From Ammoniphilus resinae (GTDB lineage: Bacteria; Bacillota; Bacilli; Aneurinibacillales; RAOX-1): a stretch of 64,000 nt of DNA. Location: NCBI RefSeq assembly GCF_017873965.1, contig NZ_JAGGKT010000001.1, positions 682,001 to 746,000 on the forward strand, given 5' to 3'. Shown here piece after piece: positions 49,239-60,985 of this stretch; within the stretch, counting starts at the first letter, position 1; the number at the start of each line of letters is the position of its first letter. The notes below the pieces were generated by a model. It was not told where the DNA came from. It did not search any database and was given only the letters and a program-made list of their open reading frames with translations. The position numbers and the translations under genes were made by a program.

Positions 49239-49304
49239 CAGGCAGTTAGCAAAATTCAAGGACGTTTCGACAAAGAATGTTGGGAGGATTAGTCCTTGAG
49301 ATAT

Positions 49305-49329
49305 GAAAAAACCGGGCTATGCCCGGTTT
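49305..49329. terminator. Convergent terminator between recG and pdhD
   Basis: AAACCGGGC pairs with GCCCGGTTT around TAT. On the minus strand it ends in a T-run, so it terminates the pdh operon, and it may also stop recG transcripts. Confidence 0.82.
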
Positions 49330-49332
49330 CGC

Positions 49333-50745
49333 CTACTTATTCAACGAATGTATCCCGTGCCCAGCTGCAGCTTCCGCAGCCTCCATCACCATTTCCGCTA
49401 AAGTTGGATGGGCGTGGATGGTCAACGAAATATCTTCTAAGGTTGCTCCCATTTCAATGGCCAATGCCACCTCGGCAATGAGATTAGAGGCTTCATAGCC
49501 GGCGATTTGGCCGCCAAGGATGATCCCGCTGTCTTTTTCGGCGATAATTTTTACGACCCCTTCCGTCTTATTCGCTCCAAGAGCTCGACCATTTGCACCA
49601 TAGGAGAATCTTCCGGTCACAACCTCTATTCCTTTTTCCTTAGCTTCCGCCTCACTTAAACCAACACTGGCAATTTCTGGGTCAGAAAAGACAACGGCAG
49701 GGATCGCTTTATAATCGATCGCACTGTTTTGGCCAGCAATTACTTCTGCAGCTACCTTTCCTTCATAGGAAGCCTTATGGGCAAGGGCTGGGCCAGGCAC
49801 GATGTCGCCAATGGCATAGACGTTAGGGATGTTGGTCCGGCATTGATTATCAATTTGAATATATCCACGTTGATCTTTAGCTAAGCCAATTCCCTCTAAC
49901 CCTAATTCTTCTGTATTCGGTTTGCGGCCCACCGTAACCAACAAATAGTCTCCAGTGACAGTTTTCGTTTCCTCGCCAACCTGGAACGTTACAGTGACTT
50001 CTTGCTCCGTTTGCTCAGCTTTTTGGGCCATGGCTTTGGTGAAAATTTCTACATTATTCTTCTTTAAATTCCTGACCACTAGTTGGGCAGTTGATTTTTC
50101 AAAACCAGGGAGAATTTGTCCAGCCCCTTCAATGATCGTCACCTGGGAACCGAATTTTGCATAGGTCTGTCCCAGTTCGACACCAATATATCCCCCGCCA
50201 ATCACAATCAGCCGCTTGGGAATTTCCTTTAGATTTAACGCTTCGGTGGAAGAAAGGATTCGATTGCCAAAAGGAAACGCGGGCAACTCGATTGGGCGTG
50301 AACCTGTGGCGATGATACAGTGATTGAACTTGTACCGATTGACATCATAGCCACTGATTACCCTTACTTGGTCGGGCTCTACAAAAAGGGCTTCCCCTGA
50401 TAAAATCTCCACCTTATTCCCTTTTAATAGGGACTGTACACCGCCGGTCAACTTTTTTACGACGCTTTCTTTCCATTCTTGGGTTTTCGGAAAATCAATT
50501 TTTGCTTCACCAGCCGTAATTCCCATTTCTCCGGAAGCCTCTATTTCCTCATATCGATGGGATGCAGAGATCAACGCTTTGGAAGGAATACATCCACGGT
50601 TGAGACAGACTCCTCCAACTTCATCTTTATCGACAATAGTCACAGTTTTACCTAGTTGGGCTGCGCGAATTGCAGCAACATAACCGCCAGGCCCTGCTCC
50701 AATGACAAGAACGTCGACCTCAGTCGTAAATTCACCTACAACCAC
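49333..50745 (-). CDS. pdhD: Dihydrolipoyl dehydrogenase (E3)
   Basis: The flavoprotein that reoxidises dihydrolipoamide, 470 residues. It has FAD motif DVLVIGAGPGGYVAA, the redox disulphide GGVCLNRGCIPSKAL near 45-59, NAD motif VIGGGYIGVE, and the C-terminal HAHPTLAEMVMEAA with the catalytic His. GTG start with GGAGGTG overlapping the pdhC stop. It is last in the pdhABCD operon. Confidence 0.95.
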   Translation of the reverse strand: MVVGEFTTEVDVLVIGAGPGGYVAAIRAAQLGKTVTIVDKDEVGGVCLNRGCIPSKALISASHRYEEIEASGEMGITAGEAKIDFPKTQEWKESVVKKLTGGVQSLLKGNKVEILSGEALFVEPDQVRVISGYDVNRYKFNHCIIATGSRPIELPAFPFGNRILSSTEALNLKEIPKRLIVIGGGYIGVELGQTYAKFGSQVTIIEGAGQILPGFEKSTAQLVVRNLKKNNVEIFTKAMAQKAEQTEQEVTVTFQVGEETKTVTGDYLLVTVGRKPNTEELGLEGIGLAKDQRGYIQIDNQCRTNIPNVYAIGDIVPGPALAHKASYEGKVAAEVIAGQNSAIDYKAIPAVVFSDPEIASVGLSEAEAKEKGIEVVTGRFSYGANGRALGANKTEGVVKIIAEKDSGIILGGQIAGYEASNLIAEVALAIEMGATLEDISLTIHAHPTLAEMVMEAAEAAAGHGIHSLNK

Positions 50746-50749
50746 TTGT

Positions 50750-52072
50750 TTACACCTCCATCAGCAAGAAATCCGGCTCTGAGAGGACCTCTTTAAGATA
50801 GTTGATAAAATGCTGTGCAGATGCGCCATCGATTAAGCGATGATCAAAACTTAACGATAAGCCCATCACTGGTGCCGCTTGGACTAACCCGTTTTTGACA
50901 ACGGGTTTTTCGGTAATTCTTCCCGTGCCAAGAATAGCTACTTCTGGATAATTAATAACAGGTGTAAAGTATTGCCCTCCTGCGGATCCGATATTGGTGA
51001 TCGTAAAGGTTCCATTTTTCATTTCTCCTGGGCTTAATTTTCCATCCCTTGCTTTCACTGCAAGTTCATTAATTTCACTGGCAATGCGCCAGATGCTCTT
51101 GCGATCGGCATCAGCAATGACAGGAACCATTAGGCCTTGATCTGTGTCCGTGGCTATTCCGATATTGTAAAATTTCTTATAAAGAATTTCACCTTTTGCA
51201 TCGTCGATCGACGCGTTAAGAACAGGAAATTGACGTAATGCACCTACAACTGCTTTGACAATAAACGGCAAGTAGGTTACTTTTATCTGCTTTTGTTCCA
51301 TCATTGGTTTAACCCGTTTGCGGAAATCTACTAATTTGGTGACATCGACCTCATCGATTAAAGTGACATGTGGTGCCGTATATTTGGAGCGAACCATGGC
51401 TTCAGCAATTACCTTACGAATTCCTTTTAAAGGCACTATTTCCACGCTTCCCTGACCATAATCAGTAACGACAGCAGGTGGGGTTAGTGGTTGTACAGGT
51501 TGATTTGTAGCAGCTTCCGTGACGGTTGGAGCAACTGTTTGTTCAACCTGTGTTTGGTTGTAGTTCAGAACATCTTCTCTCGTGATTCGGCCATTCGGCC
51601 CAGTTCCTTCAATCCGTGTCAAATCTACGCCTTGCTCACGAGCAAGCCGGCGGATACTTGGTGTAGCCAATACAAGGGTCTTATCCATAGGCTCCTGCCG
51701 AGTCTCAGAGGCGGATTTGGGTGCAGGTGCCTCTTTTGCAGGCGCAGTCACACCATGTTTTTCATCCGTGCTGATGCCGCCCATTTCTTCCACTTTTTCT
51801 GCTGGGCTTACGGTTGATTGGTTCCCTTCACCTGCAACTTCAAATGTGACGAGCAGGTCACCAACTATGGCAACCGTTCCTTCGGTAACCGAGATTTCCT
51901 TCACAACCCCATTGACTGGGGAAGGGATCTCTACAACCGCTTTATCGTTCTGTACTTCAACGATGGTTTGGTCTTCCTCTACCTGATCCCCTGGCTTAAT
52001 ATGCCATTTGACGATTTCTCCTTCATGAATACCCTCTCCGATATCCGGCAGGGTAAAAGTAAACAAACCCAT
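50750..52072 (-). CDS. pdhC: Dihydrolipoyl acetyltransferase (E2)
   Basis: The core of the pyruvate dehydrogenase complex, 440 residues. It has one lipoyl domain (about 1-78) with Lys44 in EVQNDKAVVEI, an Ala/Pro/Glu-rich linker, an E1/E3-binding domain (about 130-168, with ATPSIRRLAREQGVDL), a second linker and the catalytic domain with SFDHRLIDGA near 398-407. The single lipoyl domain matches B. subtilis PdhC. Confidence 0.95.
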   Translation of the reverse strand: MGLFTFTLPDIGEGIHEGEIVKWHIKPGDQVEEDQTIVEVQNDKAVVEIPSPVNGVVKEISVTEGTVAIVGDLLVTFEVAGEGNQSTVSPAEKVEEMGGISTDEKHGVTAPAKEAPAPKSASETRQEPMDKTLVLATPSIRRLAREQGVDLTRIEGTGPNGRITREDVLNYNQTQVEQTVAPTVTEAATNQPVQPLTPPAVVTDYGQGSVEIVPLKGIRKVIAEAMVRSKYTAPHVTLIDEVDVTKLVDFRKRVKPMMEQKQIKVTYLPFIVKAVVGALRQFPVLNASIDDAKGEILYKKFYNIGIATDTDQGLMVPVIADADRKSIWRIASEINELAVKARDGKLSPGEMKNGTFTITNIGSAGGQYFTPVINYPEVAILGTGRITEKPVVKNGLVQAAPVMGLSLSFDHRLIDGASAQHFINYLKEVLSEPDFLLMEV

Positions 52073-52091
52073 TTTTATTCACCCCACTTGT

Positions 52092-53072
52092 TTAGAAATT
52101 TAATACATATTCAATTCCGTCTTGGACCCTTTTGGGGTTTGGTAACCAGGTATCTTCGATCATGGCAAAAGGGAAAACGGTGTCTGGTGACGTCACGCGA
52201 GCAACGGGTGCTTCTAAGTGAAGAATGGCCTTTTCATTGATTTGGGCAATGATTTCTGCGGCAGCGCCTGCCGTTTTTTGCGCCTCCTGAACGACTACTG
52301 CCCGGTTTGTCTTTTTTACGGAAGTGATGATCGTATCAATATCCAATGGACTGATCGTACGCAAGTCAATCACTTCAGCCTTGATTCCTTTCGTTTTTTC
52401 TAATTCGTCTGCAGCCTTCAAGGAGGTATGTACCATCGCTCCGTAAGCAATAACCGTCACATCTGTGCCCTCTCTTACCACATTGGCTTGTCCTAATGGA
52501 ATTGTGTATTCTCCCTCAGGAACTTCCCCACGGAAAGAGCGGTAAAGCTTCATATGTTCTAGGAACACTACCGGATCATTATCACGGATCGCTGAGATCA
52601 AGAGTCCCTTTGCATCATACGGATTAGAAGGGATAACTACCTTTAAGCCGGGTATCTGCATCATCAATCCTTCCAGGCTGTCAGCATGCAGTTCCGGTGT
52701 TTTTACTCCGCCGCCGAAAGGAGATCGGAAAACAATCGGACTATGATATCTTCCGCCAGACCGATATCTCATCCTGGAGGATTGGGCAGCTACAGAATCA
52801 AAAACTTCGAAAACAAAACCGAAAAATTGAATTTCCGCTACAGGGCGGAAACCTTGCAAACCAAGCCCGATAGCCAGTCCACCAATCCCGGATTCTGCCA
52901 ACGGCGTATCAAATACGCGCTCTTCGCCAAATTCCTTTTGCAGACCTTCCGTTGCTCGAAATACCCCTCCATTTTTCCCGACGTCTTCCCCAAAAACAAG
53001 GACAGAAGGGTCACGTTTCAGTTCTACTCTCATTGCGTCGGTAATGGCCTGAATCATGGTCATCTGTGCCAT
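52092..53072 (-). CDS. pdhB: Pyruvate dehydrogenase E1 beta subunit
   Basis: The 326-residue E1 beta subunit carries the transketolase pyrimidine and C-terminal domains. Motifs include [26 protein letters not shown] and [15 protein letters not shown] at 53072 follows GGAAGGAGG. The 26 open codons upstream belong to the pdhA end. It overlaps nothing but is one base from the pdhA stop. Confidence 0.95.
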   Translation of the reverse strand: MAQMTMIQAITDAMRVELKRDPSVLVFGEDVGKNGGVFRATEGLQKEFGEERVFDTPLAESGIGGLAIGLGLQGFRPVAEIQFFGFVFEVFDSVAAQSSRMRYRSGGRYHSPIVFRSPFGGGVKTPELHADSLEGLMMQIPGLKVVIPSNPYDAKGLLISAIRDNDPVVFLEHMKLYRSFRGEVPEGEYTIPLGQANVVREGTDVTVIAYGAMVHTSLKAADELEKTKGIKAEVIDLRTISPLDIDTIITSVKKTNRAVVVQEAQKTAGAAAEIIAQINEKAILHLEAPVARVTSPDTVFPFAMIEDTWLPNPKRVQDGIEYVLNF

Positions 53073-53073
53073 G

Positions 53074-54273
<1,200 letters not shown>

Positions 54274-54334
54274 TTAACCATGCCTTATTGGTGTTGTTGT
54301 CAAAAGTGAGTAGGGATAGTCCAGGAGAATACAC

Positions 54335-54369
54335 AAAAAAAGACTAAACACACTTACGTGTATTTAGTC
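54335..54369 (-). terminator. Intrinsic terminator in the pdhA upstream region
   Basis: On the minus strand GACTAAA-ACACGTAAGTGTGTTTAGTC forms a stem (outer seven pairs, inner four pairs, one mismatch) and is followed by a seven-base T-run. It lies 179 bases before the pdhA start, with no gene on the minus strand before it. Confidence 0.82.
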
Positions 54370-54480
54370 AATGGGAGAGGAGAAACCGGAGGAAGAGCTT
54401 ATGGGGAAACGTAAGTCTTCTCCGCGGTTGTCAGTAACACACAAGATGTTACTAACCATATTATGGACATCGTGAAGAAG
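54335..54480 (-). ncRNA. Candidate CU-rich small RNA or attenuated pdh leader
   Basis: Reading the minus strand toward the terminator, a hairpin at 54424-54387 closes on itself (CGGAGAAGACTTA with TAAGCTCTTCCTCCG) and exposes CGTTTCCCCA in its loop. A single-stranded stretch GGTTTCTCCTCTCCC follows, and then the terminator with T-run. Loop and linker are both complementary to Shine-Dalgarno sequences, like C-rich regulatory RNAs of Firmicutes such as RoxS/RsaE. The 5' end is not defined and I found no firm promoter. It may instead be an attenuator of the pdh operon. Confidence 0.45.
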
Positions 54481-54618
54481 AACTATACATACTTAAATTA
54501 AACTTTTTGTTGCATCCTTAAGATAAGCAAACATTTACCCCTTCTATCGCTTTATGCTAAACTGGTATAGTTATCAATGTTGGGAAAGCTTGGAATGAAT
54601 GGCAGGTGGGCAGAGAAA

Positions 54619-55679
<1,061 letters not shown>

Positions 55680-55682
55680 ATA

Positions 55683-55713
55683 GGAGGTTGGTCGGAGTGC
55701 CCGTCCAACCTCC
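55683..55713. terminator. Hairpin between convergent coaD and ylbJ
   Basis: GGAGGTTGG pairs with CCAACCTCC across a 13-base loop, four bases after the coaD stop, followed by CCTTTCT. The T-run is weak on both sides, so termination efficiency is uncertain. Confidence 0.6.
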
Positions 55714-55718
55714 CCTTT

Positions 55719-56954
55719 CTATCCCCTGAAAAAGGGGGAGAATTTTTTCATCGTAATAAACAAAGCGGAACAAACAAATAGGATGCATAAAATAATTAAA
55801 GTATAGAAGCCAAGAGTTGGAATGGCTTGTATAGTGTATTCTAAATTCCCATTTGGTACCGTGCGAAGAAAAGTTGGGATCGTTTCCTCATGGAATACAA
55901 GTTTGTTTAGTGGTTTCCAAAGAACAAAAGTAATTGCGCCGGCTAAAAAGGCATGTAGCAGTTTATAGAAAAAATAGGGCTTGTATCTAATATCTGTTGA
56001 ACCAATAATACTGGCAACTTGCGCGTGTACTGAAATTCCGCCCCAGGCCACAAATGCAGAAGCAATGGTCAACTTCATTTGCAGGTCCGTCCAGCCAGTC
56101 ATCTCACCTATACTTTTCATGCTTTGTGTGACTTCAAAAAAACCGATGATGAAAGCCTGTGACAACTCTGCGGGAAGTTGAAAGAAGGATAAGAAAAGGG
56201 CAAGCGGAACAGTAAGCACGTCAGCGAAAACGCCCATGGTAAAAAAAGTCATCATCACAGAAAATAGGATAACAAAGCCCCCAATCACAAACATCGTTTG
56301 GAAAGAACTGAGAACAGCATCTCCCATGAGCTTTCCTAAAGGACGTTTATCCTGAACTCTTGCCCTGTGCATCGCTCGAAAAGCCCGCAGTAAAATAGAG
56401 AGGTCTTTGTCCCTTTTATAAGTGGTAGCTGGTGCTTTTCGATCGTGAAAACGAATGAGAATGCCTAGGATAATGGCCCCTAAGTAATTAGCTGAAGCAA
56501 TGAAAATACCAAGGGTCGCGTCATGAAAAAAACCAACAGCGACTGCACCAAAAATGAATAAAGGATCAGAGGTGCTTGAAAAACAAACCAGCCTTTCCCC
56601 TTCGGCACGCGTTACCAATTTTTGCTCCCGTAATTTGGTGGCAAGCTTTGGTCCTACAGGATACCCGGAAGACAGCCCCATGGCCATGACAAACCCGCCG
56701 GTTCCTGGAACATTAAAAAATGGTCGCATGAACGGTTCCAATAAAACCCCCATAAAATGAACAACACCAAATCCAATCATCAACTCGGAGAGAACGAGAA
56801 AGGGCAGCAGGGAAGGGAATAATACATCCCACCATATTTTTAATCCCCGCAGTGCGGAGTCAAATGCGGCTTGAGGATACCGGATCATGGAGACTACCAT
56901 GAATAGGGTAACCAGCGCGAAAAGGATGGTCAAAAAATAAGGTTTTAGTCGCAT
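55719..56954 (-). CDS. ylbJ: Sporulation integral membrane protein YlbJ
   Basis: A 411-residue membrane protein with about eight to ten hydrophobic segments and Gate-type repeats, the SSGYPVGPKLATKLREQ motif and a FSSTSDPLFIFGAVAVGFF segment of the YlbJ family. In B. subtilis ylbJ is expressed in the mother cell and needed for normal spores. ATG at 56954 has TTGGAGG at good spacing. Four codons upstream are also open. Confidence 0.9.
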   Translation of the reverse strand: MRLKPYFLTILFALVTLFMVVSMIRYPQAAFDSALRGLKIWWDVLFPSLLPFLVLSELMIGFGVVHFMGVLLEPFMRPFFNVPGTGGFVMAMGLSSGYPVGPKLATKLREQKLVTRAEGERLVCFSSTSDPLFIFGAVAVGFFHDATLGIFIASANYLGAIILGILIRFHDRKAPATTYKRDKDLSILLRAFRAMHRARVQDKRPLGKLMGDAVLSSFQTMFVIGGFVILFSVMMTFFTMGVFADVLTVPLALFLSFFQLPAELSQAFIIGFFEVTQSMKSIGEMTGWTDLQMKLTIASAFVAWGGISVHAQVASIIGSTDIRYKPYFFYKLLHAFLAGAITFVLWKPLNKLVFHEETIPTFLRTVPNGNLEYTIQAIPTLGFYTLIILCILFVCSALFITMKKFSPFFRG

Positions 56955-57185
56955 AGAATCCTCCAATGTTATCGCAATGATCTAGGCTTATACAATTAAA
57001 ATCTACGCGAAGGTTGGATAGTTTAGACCAAGCATACTGTGGTTGAAGGTTGGTAGTTTACAAGAACTTTAGTATTTTTTGATGACAGGAACGAATTGCC
57101 ATAAACCGAATCCGGGATTTCAAGCATATAAATAAAGTAGCAACCGGCAAAAGGAATATAGAGGTTCAAGGGTTTGAGGGGGGAG

Positions 57186-57980
57186 ATGGGCTTGAAATCA
57201 CCGAAAATTGGTTTAGCCCTAGGTTCTGGCGGAGCACGGGGAATAGCCCATGTTGGGGTTATCAAAATGCTTGAAGAAGAAGGAATATTCGTAGATTATA
57301 TAGCTGGAAGCAGCATGGGAAGCCTCGTTGGTGCGCTATATGCCTCGGGAATCGGGACAGAAATGTTGGTTAAATTGGCTATCAATTTAAAAAGGAAATA
57401 CTGGATGGATTTAACTGTTCCTAAAATGGGTTTTGTTTCAGGTGATAAAATTAAGGAAATGGTAAAAATCCTCACACATGGAAAAGATATTGAACAATTA
57501 AATATTCCATTGTCTATTGTTGCCACTGATTTATTGAAGGGTGAGCGCGTTATTTTTAATAAGGGTCCGGTTTATGATGCTGTACGGGCAAGTATTTCCA
57601 TCCCAGGAATTTTTGTGCCTCAAGAAGTAGATGGACGGATTCTTGTAGACGGTGGGGTCATTGATCGAGTTCCAATCCGTGTGGCAAGAGATATGGGGGC
57701 GGATATTGTGATTGGTGTTGATGTAGGGGGGATGTCCTCTGACGAAAAGCCGACCACAATTTTTGATGTGATATCACGCTCGATTGATATTATGGAACGG
57801 GAAATTTTTAGGCATCGGGTGGTGGACGCGGATATAATGATTCGGCCGGTCGTTGATCAATACAGCGCAACGGCGTTCACGCAAATTGAAGAATTAATCG
57901 AAGCAGGTGAACAGGCAGCAAAACAAATGCTAGATACTATTAAAGAAGCGATTCAAGCTGGAGGATCAAATGAAACTTAA
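57186..57980 (+). CDS. ylbK: Patatin-like phospholipase family protein YlbK
   Basis: A patatin-fold hydrolase of 264 residues. The oxyanion loop LGSGGARGI, the nucleophile elbow GSSMGS (Ser43) and DGGVIDR with the catalytic Asp are present. Substrate unknown. Start is uncertain among a GTG at 57174, ATG at 57186 and TTG at 57192, all around a GAGGGGGGAG ribosome site. It overlaps ylbL by 11 bases. Confidence 0.87.
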   Translation: MGLKSPKIGLALGSGGARGIAHVGVIKMLEEEGIFVDYIAGSSMGSLVGALYASGIGTEMLVKLAINLKRKYWMDLTVPKMGFVSGDKIKEMVKILTHGKDIEQLNIPLSIVATDLLKGERVIFNKGPVYDAVRASISIPGIFVPQEVDGRILVDGGVIDRVPIRVARDMGADIVIGVDVGGMSSDEKPTTIFDVISRSIDIMEREIFRHRVVDADIMIRPVVDQYSATAFTQIEELIEAGEQAAKQMLDTIKEAIQAGGSNET

Positions 57981-59013
57981 CAAACGATTATGGGGCTATA
58001 TTGCTATATTTTTTATTACTTTCTTTGCCATTAATATACCAATTCCTTATTATATAGAAAAACCCGGATCTGCCATTCCATTGGAACCGATGGTCCAGGT
58101 GCAGGACGGGTTTCACGATAAAAAAGGTAGTCTTAGTCTAACAACGGTAAGGATGGGCCCGACAAATATTGGCGGGTACCTTTATGCCCTAGTAAGCCCT
58201 TATGCCGATGTTGTAAATGTAGGGATGATCCATAGCCCGCATGAAACGGATGAGCAGTATTCGCAGAGACAATTGGAGATTATGAAGTTCTCCCAAGACA
58301 CGGCAAAAATTGTTGCCTTTCAGAGAGCTGGTTATGATGTGAAAATTAAAAACAGCGGGGCCATCGTGATGCAGCTCTTGCCCGGATTTGCTGCGGAAAA
58401 CGTGCTGCAGATTGGCGATGTAATCATCGGGGTGAACGAAGCCAAGGTGGACACAGCTACCGGTTTGATTGAAGCGTTGAAAGGAAAAGAAAATGGGGAC
58501 CTAGTTAAGATTACATATTTACGGGACGGGAAAGAACAAACAGTGAACCTGGAATTAAAGCCATTGCCGGTTGCAACCGAAGACGGGAAGAAAAAAGCCG
58601 GAATTGGAATTGCTTCACCGATCACTAGTCGCACTTTTACCCTTCCAAAGGAGGTCACCATTAAATCGGAAGAAATCGGTGGACCATCTGCAGGTTTAAT
58701 GTTTACTTTAGAAATGATCAACCAGTTAAGTCCAGATGATATCACAAAAGGGTATCCCATCGCGGGGACAGGAACGATTCAGGAAGATGGATCTGTCGGG
58801 CCCATTGGCGGAATTGAACATAAAGTGGTTGCAGCAGAGCGCGAAGGGATGAAATACTTTTTTGCCCCTTCATTGACGACAGAGCCAGGAGAAAAGTCAA
58901 ACTATGATGAAGCTGTGGAGCGGGCTAAGGACTTGGATTTGAAAATGCAAATTGTCCCGGTGGAAACCGTGGATGACGCTTTGCGTTTTTTGGGAAAATT
59001 GAAACCGTTGTAA
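57970..59013 (+). CDS. ylbL: PDZ/Lon-type membrane protease YlbL (SepM family)
   Basis: A 347-residue protein with an N-terminal membrane segment at about 8-28, a PDZ domain at about 120-210 and a Lon-like Ser-Lys protease domain. The catalytic Ser is in GGPSAGLMF and the Lys in GGIEHKVVAA. B. subtilis YlbL and streptococcal SepM cleave extracytoplasmic peptides or proteins. It follows ylbK by translational overlap. Confidence 0.92.
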   Translation: MKLNKRLWGYIAIFFITFFAINIPIPYYIEKPGSAIPLEPMVQVQDGFHDKKGSLSLTTVRMGPTNIGGYLYALVSPYADVVNVGMIHSPHETDEQYSQRQLEIMKFSQDTAKIVAFQRAGYDVKIKNSGAIVMQLLPGFAAENVLQIGDVIIGVNEAKVDTATGLIEALKGKENGDLVKITYLRDGKEQTVNLELKPLPVATEDGKKKAGIGIASPITSRTFTLPKEVTIKSEEIGGPSAGLMFTLEMINQLSPDDITKGYPIAGTGTIQEDGSVGPIGGIEHKVVAAEREGMKYFFAPSLTTEPGEKSNYDEAVERAKDLDLKMQIVPVETVDDALRFLGKLKPL

Positions 59014-59040
59014 GGGGCTTAACTGAATCTTTCAGCCGAT

Positions 59041-59134
59041 GAAGGACATTTCCTGAGCCGACTCCAACGGAAATGGTCTTCATGAGGCTGAAGAAGACCA
59101 TTTTCCCGAGCCGACTCCAATGGAATTGGTTATC
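59041..59134. repeat. Two-copy palindromic tandem array with a 53-bp shift
   Basis: Copy A has arms GAAGGACATTTCC (59041-59053) and GGAAATGGTCTTC (59069-59081) around GAGCCGACTCCAAC. Copy B starts at 59093 with GAAGACCATTTTCC and ends at 59134, around GAGCCGACTCCAAT. GAGCCGACTCC recurs 53 bases apart (59055 and 59108). The pairing of 59071-59081 with 59093-59103 also makes a terminator-like hairpin ending in TTTT for ylbL. No ORF. Confidence 0.75.
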
Positions 59135-59151
59135 ATTTGAAAATAATTTAC

Positions 59152-60354
59152 TTATTTTATCACCGGTACATACTCGTACTCAGCTCTAGCCCGCCCACCA
59201 CGCAGCCCCAGCTCATAAACAGAGGTGGCACGAATATCCAGCGCAAGCATCGGATGCGGGTCCCGCGGGATCTTGGTGATGATTGGCAAGGGACAGACTT
59301 CTTTGGCCTTCTTTATTAACTGTTTTCCTTTTTCGTTAAATCCTAGAACACGTATGTAAGGAACCCCCTCAGACAAAGAAAAAGATTGCATCTCACTTTT
59401 CTTTAGATTCAACAGAAGATAAAGCAGTAGCCGTTGCAATCGGTTCCAAGTGTAGCGTTTAGTTTTCAAATTTTCCATGAACAGATCATAGGATGAATAG
59501 AGCATTGCGAATTTCTGCAACCTGTTCTCTATTCCTTCTCCCATTTCATGGATTTGACCAAGCTCTTCTGGCTTTTTAGTAAGAAGGCTATGAAGGACAA
59601 AAGGAAAGAATTGATTCCAACTTACTGGAAACCTGTCATTGTTTTTTTCGCGGGAAATAATAGTCGCTGTTGAATTCGGTACAAATGGTGCAATATCCTG
59701 AACATCACTCTGTTCAAATATCCGTTTCCGGATTGCTGTAGCACTTGCAATCGAAACGTCGGAAATATCCTCTTGATGATAACCCGCTTTAATTCGTTGA
59801 ATGGTAACGGGCTGTATGCGACTCCCCAACCGTTTTAAAGCCAACACATAATTTAATCCCAGAATATTATTGGGCTGCTCCAACAATTCGGGGGGGACCC
59901 CAACTAAGGCTGAAGCGGCTGCTGCATAAGCCCTAGGATAAGGTAGTCCTTTGTCCAACAAGCCTCGCAGCCGTTTCTTGAAATCGGCAGGTTCATCAAT
60001 CAATCTTTCCGCCAAAAGATCAATCCAGTGAATGTCACCGCTTTCACTTCCGAAACAGACACAATCGACAACTCCAAAGGAATGTAGGGTGGAAATAGCA
60101 CCGAAAGCAAACATCTCCGCATTTTGTGTACAGTAAGCTGTTGGCAGCTCTATGACCAGATCGATTCCGATGGAAAGAGCCATTTCGGCCCGAGCCCTCT
60201 TATCGACTACAGCCGGTTCTCCCCGCTGCAAAAAATTGCCGCTCATTACAGCAACAGTAGCGTCAGAACCGCTGGCCTTTTTTGCCTGTTGGAAGTGGTA
60301 TAGATGGCCGTTATGCAGTGGATTGTATTCTACGACAAGTCCAACAACGTTCAT
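59152..60354 (-). CDS. tmcAL: tRNA(Met) cytidine acetate ligase
   Basis: TmcAL (YlbM) uses acetate and ATP to make N4-acetylcytidine at the wobble base of elongator tRNA-Met. Its 400 residues start MNVVGLVVEYNPLHNGHLYH, with the HxGH nucleotidyltransferase-like motif, and continue MSGNFLQRGEPAV and ELPTAYCTQNAE. It is on the minus strand, divergent from yceD. Confidence 0.93.
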   Translation of the reverse strand: MNVVGLVVEYNPLHNGHLYHFQQAKKASGSDATVAVMSGNFLQRGEPAVVDKRARAEMALSIGIDLVIELPTAYCTQNAEMFAFGAISTLHSFGVVDCVCFGSESGDIHWIDLLAERLIDEPADFKKRLRGLLDKGLPYPRAYAAAASALVGVPPELLEQPNNILGLNYVLALKRLGSRIQPVTIQRIKAGYHQEDISDVSIASATAIRKRIFEQSDVQDIAPFVPNSTATIISREKNNDRFPVSWNQFFPFVLHSLLTKKPEELGQIHEMGEGIENRLQKFAMLYSSYDLFMENLKTKRYTWNRLQRLLLYLLLNLKKSEMQSFSLSEGVPYIRVLGFNEKGKQLIKKAKEVCPLPIITKIPRDPHPMLALDIRATSVYELGLRGGRARAEYEYVPVIK

Positions 60355-60416
60355 ATCTAATAAGGTCTCCTTCTGCTTTAATAGGGCAAATTAATTATAA
60401 TCAAAGCTTTGTTATA

Positions 60417-60445
60417 TTGACAAACGAAAAACGGATCTATATAAT
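60417..60445 (+). promoter_or_regulatory. Consensus sigma-A promoter of yceD-rpmF
   Basis: TTGACA at 60417-60422 and TATAAT at 60440-60445 are separated by exactly 17 bases. Both boxes match the sigma-A consensus fully. It lies 27 bases before the yceD start. Confidence 0.92.
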
Positions 60446-60472
60446 AATTTTTGTTGTCTTAGGAGTGATGGA

Positions 60473-60985
60473 ATGATGAAAATATTGCTTCACGAGCTGG
60501 AGAAGGCTAAAGGACAAGCATTACCTTTAGAAGGGTTCGTTGATGTGAAATCAGTTCGCCTTGATGGGACGGAGACTTTGACAGATGTGCGTTTTTCTGG
60601 AGAATGCCACAAAGAGGCTGATCTTGTCATAGTAACAGGTACCATCACTGGTATTATCCAGGCGAAATGTGCAAAGTGTCTTACGCCAACTGAGTATTCG
60701 CTAAATGTTTTGTTTGACGAGAAGTTCTCCGAAGCACCAGTTGATGAAGAAAGTGATATTCATTTCTTTCATTCAGGCATGATTGATCTTTCCCCGTACT
60801 TAGTAGAGGCTATAGTATTGGAATTACCATATGTGTATGTGTGTAAAGAAGATTGCCTTGGACTATGTCCGACGTGTGGAACGAATCGAAATGAAAAACA
60901 ATGCGAGTGCAAAAATGAGCGGATTGATCCGCGTCTAGCAGATCTTGCCTTGTTTTTTGAAAAAAACAAAAGTGATAATAAGTAA
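60473..60985 (+). CDS. yceD: YceD/DUF177 family protein (YlbN)
   Basis: A 170-residue protein of the DUF177 family, which is almost always next to rpmF. It has Cys pairs CAKC (about 63-66) and, near the C-terminus, CKEDCLGLCPTCG, likely a metal site. Relatives affect 23S rRNA accumulation. ATG at 60473 follows AGGAGTG. A second ATG three bases on is possible. Confidence 0.9.
   Translation: MMKILLHELEKAKGQALPLEGFVDVKSVRLDGTETLTDVRFSGECHKEADLVIVTGTITGIIQAKCAKCLTPTEYSLNVLFDEKFSEAPVDEESDIHFFHSGMIDLSPYLVEAIVLELPYVYVCKEDCLGLCPTCGTNRNEKQCECKNERIDPRLADLALFFEKNKSDNK

Noticed and set aside
51582-51986. 134-codon plus-strand ORF
   Set aside because: It is antisense to the low-complexity linker of pdhC and has no credible ribosome site.
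54371-54475. 34-codon plus-strand ORF with GGAGGAAG before an internal ATG
   Set aside because: Its sequence is fully explained by the hairpin and C-rich segments of the minus-strand RNA candidate. The apparent ribosome site is the complement of the CU-rich linker, and no function is recognisable.
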